DNA of 40,074 nt from Streptomyces fructofermentans (GTDB lineage: Bacteria > Actinomycetota > Actinomycetes > Streptomycetales > Streptomycetaceae): the NCBI RefSeq assembly GCF_014651055.1, contig NZ_BMWD01000019.1, positions 1 through 40,074 of the forward strand, given 5' to 3'. This document shows positions 31,838 to 38,601 of this stretch, one piece after another. Under the pieces are notes generated by a model. It did not search any database, had not been told where the DNA came from, and saw only the letters and a list, made by a program, of their open reading frames with translations. The translations under genes and the position numbers were made by a program. Position 1 is the first letter of the stretch. Each line of letters opens with the position of its first letter.

Positions 31838-33568
31838 GTGGCTATCACCGAGCAGCGCCTTTCCACCACGGTGCTGGTGATCGGAACGGGCGGAGCGGGC
31901 CTGCGGGCGGCGATCGAGCTGGCCGAAGCGGGCATGGATGTCCTCGCCGTCGGCAAGCGCGCCAAGGAGGACGCGCACACCGCGCTGGCGGCCGGGGGCA
32001 TCAACGCGGCCCTGGGCACCATGGACCCGGAGGACAGCTGGCAGCAGCACGCCGCCGACACACTCAAGGAGAGCTATCTGCTCGGCGACCCCCGCACCGC
32101 CGAGATTGTCACGCAGGGCGCCGCACTGGGCATCGACGACCTGGAGCGCTACGGCATGGCCTTCGCGCGGGAGGAGGACGGCCGGATCTCGCAGCGGTTC
32201 TTCGGCGCGCACACCTTCCGGCGCACCGCCTTCGCCGGTGACTACACCGGTCTGGAGATCCAGCGCACTCTCATCAGGCGTGCCGGCCAGTTGCAGATCC
32301 CCATGCTCGACAGCGTCTACATCACCCGGCTCCTGACGCACGACGGTGCCGTCTTCGGCGCGTACGGCTTCGACGTCACCGACGGCACGCGCTACCTGAT
32401 CCACGCCGACGCCGTCATTCTCGCGGCGGGCGGCCACACCCGGATCTGGCGACGCACGTCCTCGCGACGCGACGAGAACACCGGCGACTCGTTCCGGCTG
32501 GCGGTCGAGGCGGGCGCCCGTCTGCGCGACCCCGAGCTGGTGCAGTTCCACCCGTCGGGGATCATCGAGCCGGAGAACGCGGCGGGCACGCTGGTCAGCG
32601 AGGCGGCCCGCGGCGAGGGCGGCATCCTGCGCAACGCGCTCGGTGAGCGGTTCATGAGCCGCTACGATCCCGAGCGCATGGAGCTGTCCACCCGTGACCG
32701 GGTGGCCCTCGCCTCCTACACGGAGATCAAGGAGGGCCGCGGCACCCCCAACGGCGGTGTGTGGCTGGACGTGTCCCACCTGCCTCGGCAGACGATCATG
32801 AACCGGCTGCCGAGGGTGTACCAGACGCTCCTGGACCTGCAGATGCTCGACATCACACGCGATCCGATCGAGATCGCGCCCACCGCGCACTACTCGATGG
32901 GCGGCGTGTGGGTCAGGCCCGAGGACCACAGCACCGACGTCCGCGGTCTGTACGCCATCGGAGAGGCCTCCAGCGGTCTGCACGGCGCCAACCGCCTCGG
33001 CGGCAACAGTCTGATCGAGCTGCTGGTCTTCGGCCGCATCACGGGTCAGGCGGCGACCGCGTATTCGAAGGGCCTTGCGGCGCAGCCTCGTTCGGCGGAG
33101 GCGGAGGCGGAGGCGCGTCTGGAGATCGACGGACTCCTGGCCGCGGACGGTCCGGAGAACGTCCGTGCCCTCCAGCGCGCCATCCGCAACACCATGACCG
33201 AGCACGCGGGCGTCGTCCGCGACGAGGAAGGACTGCGCGCCGGCCTGGCGGAACTCGCCGAGATCGAGAAGCGCATGGAGAACGTCGGGGTCCACCCGGA
33301 CATCGCCGGCTTCCAGGATCTGGCGCACGCCTTCGACCTCAAGTCGGCGGCTCTCGCGGCCAGGGCCACCCTCGAAGCGGCGATCGAGCGCAGGGAGACC
33401 CGGGGCTGCCACAACCGCAGCGACTACCCGGACATGGATCCCGCGCTGCAGGTGAACCTCGTCTGGTCGCCGGAGACGGGGATCACGCGCGAGAGCATCC
33501 CGCCGATTCCGGACGAGATCGCGGCCATCATGGAGGACGTGTCCAGCGAGGGGAAGCTCGTGGAGTGA
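31838..33568 (+). CDS. fumarate reductase/succinate dehydrogenase-like flavoprotein
   Basis: FAD enzyme of 576 residues of the FrdA/SdhA/aspartate-oxidase superfamily. The FAD-binding motif is LVIGTGGAGLRAAIELAEAG. AHTALAAGGINAALG, FHPSGIIEPE, HYSMGGVWVRP and GEASSGLHGANRLGGNSLIE give the flavin and substrate-binding blocks, and a C-terminal helical domain follows (about 430-576). No iron-sulfur or membrane-anchor subunit gene is adjacent, so it may use a soluble partner or oxygen. I chose the GTG at 31838 because GGAG lies five bases upstream and the promoter at 31777-31803 would start transcription near 31810; GTGs at 31808, 31811 and 31823 are less likely. Confidence 0.92.
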   Translation: MAITEQRLSTTVLVIGTGGAGLRAAIELAEAGMDVLAVGKRAKEDAHTALAAGGINAALGTMDPEDSWQQHAADTLKESYLLGDPRTAEIVTQGAALGIDDLERYGMAFAREEDGRISQRFFGAHTFRRTAFAGDYTGLEIQRTLIRRAGQLQIPMLDSVYITRLLTHDGAVFGAYGFDVTDGTRYLIHADAVILAAGGHTRIWRRTSSRRDENTGDSFRLAVEAGARLRDPELVQFHPSGIIEPENAAGTLVSEAARGEGGILRNALGERFMSRYDPERMELSTRDRVALASYTEIKEGRGTPNGGVWLDVSHLPRQTIMNRLPRVYQTLLDLQMLDITRDPIEIAPTAHYSMGGVWVRPEDHSTDVRGLYAIGEASSGLHGANRLGGNSLIELLVFGRITGQAATAYSKGLAAQPRSAEAEAEARLEIDGLLAADGPENVRALQRAIRNTMTEHAGVVRDEEGLRAGLAELAEIEKRMENVGVHPDIAGFQDLAHAFDLKSAALAARATLEAAIERRETRGCHNRSDYPDMDPALQVNLVWSPETGITRESIPPIPDEIAAIMEDVSSEGKLVE

Positions 33569-33586
33569 CCCGGCGGCCCCGCCGGG
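33569..33586 (+). terminator. hairpin directly after the flavoprotein gene
   Basis: CCCGGCGG (33569-33576) pairs with CCGCCGGG (33579-33586), starting at the stop codon. Confidence 0.55.
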
Positions 33587-33668
33587 TGACACTGCGGGCC
33601 AACGGCCGATGTCGCGGAGTGCCCGGCCACAGGAAGCATCGTTCGAATGAGCGAGAGCGCGGCGGGAT

Positions 33669-33708
33669 GTGCGGTGCGTGAGGGGTTCGATCACCTCCCG
33701 CACCGCAC
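33669..33708 (+). terminator. second hairpin before sigma 3
   Basis: GTGCGGTGCG (33669-33678) pairs with CGCACCGCAC (33699-33708), with four further pairs inside. Probably a backup terminator for the flavoprotein transcript. Confidence 0.6.
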
Positions 33709-33754
33709 GTACCCACCGTGTGACGCGCGAGAAGGCATACGGGCCGCGGTTCCG

Positions 33755-33769
33755 GGCCCGTTGTAGCCT
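33755..33769 (+). promoter_or_regulatory. 15-base box shared by sigma 3 and sigma 2 promoters
   Basis: GGCCCGTTGTAGCCT, identical to 26124-26138 upstream of sigma 2, lying 74 bases before the sigma 3 start. Likely contains a -10 hexamer (TAGCCT). Confidence 0.55.
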
Positions 33770-33843
33770 TCGCTGAATTCCGGGAGGACGATCGAGACGG
33801 TCGCCCGTTCTGTGCGGTGCCGTGGGAGTGGGAGGACGCCGTA

Positions 33844-34764
33844 ATGAACGATGCAGACGACTCGGTGTCGATCGCGGAGCTGCTCGACGAGCGGCAGCAC
33901 CTGCTCGATGTGGCACGGCGGATGCTGGGCAACGACTTCGAGGCGGAGGGCGCCACCGCCGAGGCGTACCGGCGGTGGTTCGAGCTGCCCGGTCCCGTGC
34001 GGGCCGGGGTCGCCGCTCCGCGCGCATGGCTCGCGGACGCCGTGTGCGAGATCTGCACGCGCCGCGTGGCCTCCGTCGAACGGCGGAAGGTCCTGCGGGC
34101 CGGGGAGAGCCGTGGTGGCACGGCCGACCTGAACCGGGTGCTGCAGCAGGAGGTCAGCGAGGCCCTGCACAACGCGCTGGGCTCGCTGTCCGCGGCCGAG
34201 CGGGGGGCGTTCGTACTGGCCGACGCCCCCAGGGCGGCCGGCGTCACGGCCCCTGACGTCACGGGCCGCGCGGAGCCGGGGTTTCCGGACCTCGCCGACC
34301 GGGCGCTCCGCAGCCTGCGGGCGCGGCGCGCGCGTCCCACCACACCCCAGCAGCACGACGCCGTGGTCCGTACCGTACGGGCGGCCTGCGCCACCGAGGA
34401 CGCGGCGCTGCTGTCCTCCCTGCTGGCACCGGACGCCATGGCGTTCTTCGACGGCGGTGGCAAGGTCCGCGCCCGCACCGAGCCGGTGCACGGCGACCTG
34501 CAGGTCGCCAGGAGCCTGCTGAGCCTGCTCACCCGCTGCCCCCGTGTCTCCCTGCACACCCACTCCGTCAACGGCCGCACGGGGATCGTCGTGCGCTGCG
34601 ACCGCCGGGTCGCAGCCGTCATCAGCCTGGACATCACCGGTCACCACGCGGTGCAGGTGTGGGTCACCCTCAATCCGGACAAGCTCCGCTCCTGGAACCG
34701 GGAGGGCACGCCCGGGAACCGGCCGGGGAGGGAGTCCGGTCCTTCCGAGGCGCAGGAGGAGTGA
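33844..34764 (+). CDS. divergent ECF41-derived sigma-like factor 3
   Basis: Protein of 306 residues that keeps the ECF41 outline but has drifted in the core. Region 2 is recognisable (HLLDVARRMLGNDFEAEGAT, about 19-38), yet the linker signature WLPEP is missing and region 4 (about 110-160) is weak: the usual EIA-type turn and recognition helix are replaced by VTAPDVTGRAEPGFPDLADR. The SnoaL-like tail, in contrast, has both canonical motifs, DGGGK (203-207) and NPDKL (277-281). GGAGGACG precedes the ATG. It may have lost promoter recognition and act as a regulator; a divergent but working sigma factor is the alternative. Sigma 4, lacking a tail, lies 227 bases downstream. Confidence 0.8.
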   Translation: MNDADDSVSIAELLDERQHLLDVARRMLGNDFEAEGATAEAYRRWFELPGPVRAGVAAPRAWLADAVCEICTRRVASVERRKVLRAGESRGGTADLNRVLQQEVSEALHNALGSLSAAERGAFVLADAPRAAGVTAPDVTGRAEPGFPDLADRALRSLRARRARPTTPQQHDAVVRTVRAACATEDAALLSSLLAPDAMAFFDGGGKVRARTEPVHGDLQVARSLLSLLTRCPRVSLHTHSVNGRTGIVVRCDRRVAAVISLDITGHHAVQVWVTLNPDKLRSWNREGTPGNRPGRESGPSEAQEE

Positions 34765-34807
34765 GCGCTCCTCTTCCTGTGATTCCGGCGGACGATTCCG
34801 GCTCAGC

Positions 34808-34834
34808 TGTCACAGATCCGGGTCGGTCCCGGTC
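34808..34834 (+). promoter_or_regulatory. ECF41-type promoter of sigma factor 4
   Basis: TGTCACA (34808-34814), 16 bases, GGTC (34831-34834): exact motif 157 bases upstream of the sigma 4 start. Confidence 0.85.
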
Positions 34835-34858
34835 AATCCTTCGAGTGCGGTAGGAGCA

Positions 34859-34889
34859 GCCGCGCCGCCGGCGATCCCGGCGGCGCGGC
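34859..34889 (+). terminator. 13-bp hairpin inside the sigma 4 leader
   Basis: Arms 34859-34871 and 34877-34889 pair perfectly around the loop CGATC. It lies after the promoter at 34808 and before the start at 34992, so it would be transcribed in the leader. It could terminate read-through from sigma 3 or attenuate sigma 4. Confidence 0.6.
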
Positions 34890-34991
34890 GTCCGCCCTTG
34901 TCGGGGGCCGCGGAGCGTGCGGTCACCCGGCGGCCGCACGCGCGCGTCATCCGGTTGTACGGACACCCGGAGGAACGGAGACGACCAGGCC

Positions 34992-35516
34992 ATGCACGTC
35001 GAGACATCCACCAGTGGGAGCCGCACGGAGGAAGAGGGCTGCGTTTTCGCGGAGCTCCGTCCGCACCTCTTCGACATCGCGTACCGGGTGCTCGGCAGCA
35101 CCTCCGACGCGGAGGACGTCGTGCGGGAGGTCCTGCTGCACTGGCGCGACGCGGACCGTTCGGCGGTGGCCAGCCCGGCCGCTTACCTGTCGCGCACGGC
35201 TGCCCGTCTCGCCGTCGACGCCGCCGAGTCCGCGCGCATGCGGCGCGAGTCGTACATCGGTCCGTGGCTGCCCGATCCCGTCGACACTGCCACCGGTCCC
35301 GGCGAGGACCTGCAGCGGGCGGGTGCCGTCGACCTCGCCCTGCTTGTGGTGCTGGACGAGCTGGATCCCACCGAGCGGGCCGCGTGCGTCCTGCGGGAGG
35401 GGTTCGCCTACGGCGACGCGGAGATCGCCGAGATTCTGCGGCTCAGTCCCGCCGGGGTGCGCACGATCGTGGACCGGACCCTCGACCACCTGGCATCCGG
35501 GCCCGCGGGGCAGTGA
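34992..35516 (+). CDS. tail-less ECF41-type sigma factor 4
   Basis: Sigma factor of 174 residues. Its core lines up with sigma 1 almost without gaps: region 2 (LFDIAYRVLGSTSDAEDVV), the signature YIGPWLPDP (88-96) and region 4 (LDPTERAACVLREGFAYGDA, AEILRLSPAGVRTIVDRTLD). It then stops at about residue 174, just where the SnoaL-like domain of sigma 1 would begin, so the regulatory tail is absent. No frameshift is needed to explain the end; the stop is followed after 6 bases by the end of the convergent SDR 3 gene. GGAG lies about 14 bases before the ATG. It is driven by an exact motif copy. In studied ECF41 factors, changing the tail alters activity. Confidence 0.87.
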   Translation: MHVETSTSGSRTEEEGCVFAELRPHLFDIAYRVLGSTSDAEDVVREVLLHWRDADRSAVASPAAYLSRTAARLAVDAAESARMRRESYIGPWLPDPVDTATGPGEDLQRAGAVDLALLVVLDELDPTERAACVLREGFAYGDAEIAEILRLSPAGVRTIVDRTLDHLASGPAGQ

Positions 35517-35522
35517 GCGGTC

Positions 35523-36251
35523 TCAGGCGAGCCAGTCGGTGTAGTGGGTGGGAGCCAGCCGGGCGCCGGCGTTCGTGAGGACGTCTCCCGGAACCGCTGC
35601 GAGCATGCCCGCAGCGTCGTCGGTGACGACGGAACGCGTGTCGCCCTTGGCGGTGAAGGTGAGCCGGCCCAGCTCGTCCAGGGGGTAGATGTCGGGTCCC
35701 GCGATCTCCAGGACTCCGTTCAGCGCGTCTCCCACGGCGACCTCGCTGACGATCGCGGCCACGTCCGCCGCCGCGATGGGCTGCACAGGTGTGCGCGGGA
35801 GGCGAACGGTGTCGCCGTCGGCCGACGAGGAGATCACGGCGTCCATGAACTCCATGAACTGCGTGGCCCGCACGATGGAGTAGGGAACGGGTCCCGCCTT
35901 GAGGAGGTCCTCCTGCAGCACCTTCGCGCGGTAGTAGTCCATGGCGGGCACCTTGTCGACGCCTACGATGGACAGGACCACGAAATGCTGGACGTTCGCC
36001 TTGCCGGAGGCCGCGAGGAGGTTGTCCATCGAGGTGCGGAAGAACTCCGGTGACGAGGCGTCGAACGTGGGCGAGTTCGCCAGGTTCACCACGACGTCGG
36101 CGCCCCCTATCGCCTCGTCGAGACCCTGGCCGCTGATGATGTCCACTCCCGTCGACAGGGAGTGCGGTGTCGCCGAGTGTCCCGCGGCGTCGAGGTTCTT
36201 CACGACCTGCGACCCGATCAGGCCGGTTCCTCCGATGACGGCGATGTTCAT
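35523..36251 (-). CDS. NmrA-like SDR-family NAD(P)-binding protein 3
   Basis: Protein of 242 residues, third paralogue of this group in the window. The Rossmann motif is IAVIGGTGLIGSQVV (about 3-17). The shared blocks are VVVNLANSPTFD, VQHFVVLSIVGVDKV, YYRAKVLQEDLL and LEIAGPDIYPLDELG. The start at 36251 has GGAGAGG upstream; an ATG at 36272 adds seven residues. It overlaps no gene but ends 6 bases from the convergent sigma 4 stop. There is no motif copy directly before it; it may be read from the hydrolase C promoter across a 324-base gap. A role in redox sensing or isomerisation is possible. Confidence 0.88.
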   Translation of the reverse strand: MNIAVIGGTGLIGSQVVKNLDAAGHSATPHSLSTGVDIISGQGLDEAIGGADVVVNLANSPTFDASSPEFFRTSMDNLLAASGKANVQHFVVLSIVGVDKVPAMDYYRAKVLQEDLLKAGPVPYSIVRATQFMEFMDAVISSSADGDTVRLPRTPVQPIAAADVAAIVSEVAVGDALNGVLEIAGPDIYPLDELGRLTFTAKGDTRSVVTDDAAGMLAAVPGDVLTNAGARLAPTHYTDWLA

Positions 36252-36575
36252 CTCTGCACCTCTCCGATCCATGCTTCACCCGGGATGTGTCCGTCCGGCC
36301 TGCCGCACGCGGACGCCTTCAGCGGTGTGTGCGGGACGGGCCGAAGACGGCGGAAACAGCTGCCGGCCCGGTCCGGCGCGAGGCACGACGCTGCCGTCCC
36401 GCGTCCGGCCGCCCCTCCAGCAAGCACCTCCGCGGGCGCGCCCGCAACTCGGCCCGATGGCGGCAGGCGCACAAGCAATCGGCGGGGCGAAGGACCGACG
36501 CAGCGCTCGGCCCGGGCGCCGTCATCGACGTGTGGTCGGTGACGGCAGCCCGGGGCCGAGCGCACGATGTGGTGC
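36252..36575. other. gap between hydrolase C and SDR 3
   Basis: No gene is supported. A perfect palindrome GCGGGCGCGCCCGC (36432-36445) could form a terminator hairpin behind hydrolase C. No copy of the TGTCACA motif is present. Confidence 0.45.
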
Positions 36576-37295
36576 TCAGGCGGTGGCCTTCGCCGCCTCG
36601 TTGATCAGCCGCGCGACGTCGCCCGGGCACGAGACGCTGGCGGCGTGGGACGCGGTGACGTTCACGACCGTGGCCTTCGCGCGCTCGGCCATGAAGGTCT
36701 GGGCCTGCGGCGGGATGTTCTGGTCCTCGGTGGCCACGAGGACCCATGACGGGATGGCCTTCCACGCCGGGGCGGCGGCGGCCTCCTCAAGCGCGACGTT
36801 GGTCACCGGCCGCTGGGTGGCTGCCATCACCGCCGTCGTCTCCTCGGGGACGTCGGCGGCGAACTGCCCGTGGAACTTGTCCTTCTCGATGTACAGGTCG
36901 GCGGCCTGGCTGCCGTCCGGGAGCACGATCGGTACCGGGCGGAGCGCCGCGCCGAGCGTGCTGCCGGGGAACTTCTCGGACAGCGTGAGCGCGCTCTCCC
37001 CCTCGTCGGGCATGAAGGCCGCGACATAGACGAGGGCCTTGACGTTGTCGAGCCCGGTCGCGGCGTTGGTGATGACGGCGCCGCCGTACGAGTGTCCGAC
37101 GAGGACCACGGGGCCGTCGACGGAAGCGACGAGCTGCCTGACGTACTCGGCGTCACCGGCCAGTCCACGGAGCGGGTTGCTCGCCGCGATCACGTTGTAG
37201 CCGTGCGTCTGGAGTCTGTCGACGACGCCGTTCCAGCTGGAGGAGTCCGCGAACGCGCCGTGCACCAGGACGACGGTCTGGCTCTGTTCACTCAT
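36576..37295 (-). CDS. alpha/beta hydrolase C (EstC-like)
   Basis: Soluble hydrolase of 239 residues, the same length as hydrolase A and nearly parallel to it throughout: VVLVHGAFADSSSWNGV, the elbow GHSYGG with Ser69, VATEDQNIP with the likely acid, and TASHAASVSCPGDVARLINE with the likely catalytic His. No signal peptide. The ATG at 37295 is preceded by GAAAGG. It lies behind an exact ECF41-type promoter whose leader begins with a hairpin. It looks like a recent duplicate of hydrolase A. The substrate is unknown. Confidence 0.9.
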   Translation of the reverse strand: MSEQSQTVVLVHGAFADSSSWNGVVDRLQTHGYNVIAASNPLRGLAGDAEYVRQLVASVDGPVVLVGHSYGGAVITNAATGLDNVKALVYVAAFMPDEGESALTLSEKFPGSTLGAALRPVPIVLPDGSQAADLYIEKDKFHGQFAADVPEETTAVMAATQRPVTNVALEEAAAAPAWKAIPSWVLVATEDQNIPPQAQTFMAERAKATVVNVTASHAASVSCPGDVARLINEAAKATA

Positions 37296-37393
37296 GAGGG
37301 GCCTTTCATGGGCACGCGCACTGTCGCGCGCGGTCGATCCGGAAGATTCGACGGCGGCTTCCGACGCTGATGGCGGCGACCGGCCGTCCTGTC

Positions 37394-37420
37394 GCCTTCG
37401 GGCCGAGCGGCCCGGAAGGC
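37394..37420 (-). promoter_or_regulatory. hairpin at the 5' end of the hydrolase C leader
   Basis: GCCTTC-GGGCC pairs with GGCCC-G-GAAGGC around the loop GAGC, with one bulged base. On the plus strand it is followed by a T-rich run (37421-37434) and would be a textbook intrinsic terminator for opposite-strand transcription. Confidence 0.5.
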
Positions 37421-37434
37421 GTTTTGTTCTTTTT

Positions 37435-37461
37435 GACCAATTTGAAGCGTGATGTGTGACA
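37435..37461 (-). promoter_or_regulatory. ECF41-type promoter of hydrolase C
   Basis: On the minus strand TGTCACA (37461-37455), 16 bases, GGTC (37438-37435): exact motif, with an AT-rich spacer unlike the other copies, 140 bases before the start. Confidence 0.86.
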
Positions 37462-37490
37462 CCGCTCGGCGAGCTGTGGGCCGCGCTCGC

Positions 37491-38279
37491 TCAGGGGCGG
37501 ACGCCGCGCGTGGGATCACTCGACCCGGGGAGCAGGTCGCCGTCGACGTAGAGGTCGACGCGGTCGTTGTAGAAGGTGGTGAGGCCCGCGATGCGGTTGG
37601 CCTGCATCGTCGGGAAGTCGTACCCCCAGGCGATGTCCTGGTGGGAGGCGATGTCGCTGTCGAAGGACCAGTACGCGCTCGTCGTCCCCTTGTACGCGCA
37701 GCGCGTGACCGTGTCGGAGTGCCGCAGCCGGCTCCACCGGATGTGGGTGCGGTCGAGGTAGTAGCGCGTCGGCAGGCCGGTCTCGAACAGCTTCACGCAG
37801 TTGGGCGCGTCCGCCAGTACGACGCCGTCCAGCTCCACGCGGACACTGCTGGAGGAGCGGATGGCGTCCACCCGGGAGTACGGGCTCCTGGGGTGCACGA
37901 AGACCGGCTCGTCCTCCTCCATCCAGCCGTCCAGCGCGTCCCACTCGAAGCGCACCGTGCCCTGCAGGGGCTCCGGAGCACCGGGGCTCCACACCCATGC
38001 CGCGCCCTCGCGGACCTCACTGCCGACCTGGAGGCTGTGCCGGCGCGCCGGGCCCGCGCCGAGCTGCTCCTCGTGGCCGTCGTCGATCAGGACGCCCTCG
38101 ACCAGGTCCTCCAGCGGAATGCTGAACTGGGGAAACGCCTTCCACTCCCACACGTACAGGGCACGGCGGGTGTCGAAGACGACGCGGCCGTCGATCGCCG
38201 CCCGTATCCTGCGCGGCACGGGTTCGACGTGCCCGATCGGGACGATCAGGCTCGGGCGCAGGACACTTTCGGTCGCCAC
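37491..38279 (-). CDS. DUF427-domain protein, two repeats
   Basis: Protein of 262 residues with two DUF427 domains in tandem. The first (about 22-110) begins RIRAAIDGRVVFDTRRALYV. The second (about 145-250) carries VRVELDGVVLADAPNCVKLF, RYYLDRTHIRW, CAYKGTTSAYWSF and AWGYDFPTMQANRIAGLTTF. The fold is small and beta-rich, with a strictly conserved Cys and aromatic residues; the function is unknown. The start is a GTG at 38279, backed by GAGGTGAG about six bases upstream. It is the last minus-strand gene, next to but divergent from the aldehyde dehydrogenase. Confidence 0.88.
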   Translation of the reverse strand: MATESVLRPSLIVPIGHVEPVPRRIRAAIDGRVVFDTRRALYVWEWKAFPQFSIPLEDLVEGVLIDDGHEEQLGAGPARRHSLQVGSEVREGAAWVWSPGAPEPLQGTVRFEWDALDGWMEEDEPVFVHPRSPYSRVDAIRSSSSVRVELDGVVLADAPNCVKLFETGLPTRYYLDRTHIRWSRLRHSDTVTRCAYKGTTSAYWSFDSDIASHQDIAWGYDFPTMQANRIAGLTTFYNDRVDLYVDGDLLPGSSDPTRGVRP

Positions 38280-38601
38280 AGGGCTCACCTCGGTCGCTCG
38301 TACGCCGTGGGCTCGCCCCCTTCCGTCGCACAGCGGTCGAATGGCATCCTCGGGCCGGCGAGCGCTCACGCTGTCGTCCGAAATGATATCGATTGCGCAG
38401 GTTGCCGTCCTCCGGAGGCCCGGCACGCGATCGTCGGGTCCTCGCCCCGCAAGGCGTCTCCCGGTCCGTGACCGGTTGGAGGAGGCACATGCCGGGGCAC
38501 GGCCACCGTCCAGGCATCCGCGCCGGGACCGGCGGGGGTGACTCACATCATGGCTATGACAGAGCATGGATCCGCCCGGACACACGGTGTTCCCTGGGCA
38601 C
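38280..38601. other. divergent intergenic region with a TATCGATTG element
   Basis: Holds the start regions of the DUF427 and aldehyde dehydrogenase genes. AAATGATATCGATT (38381-38394) is AT-rich and near-palindromic, and shares TATCGATTG with the operator-like site before the MarR gene. There is no TGTCACA-N16-GGTC copy. Confidence 0.4.

Noticed and set aside
33561..33592. Minus-strand TGTCACC after the flavoprotein gene
   Set aside because: Part of a terminator hairpin, spacing to GGTC is wrong, and no minus-strand gene follows.
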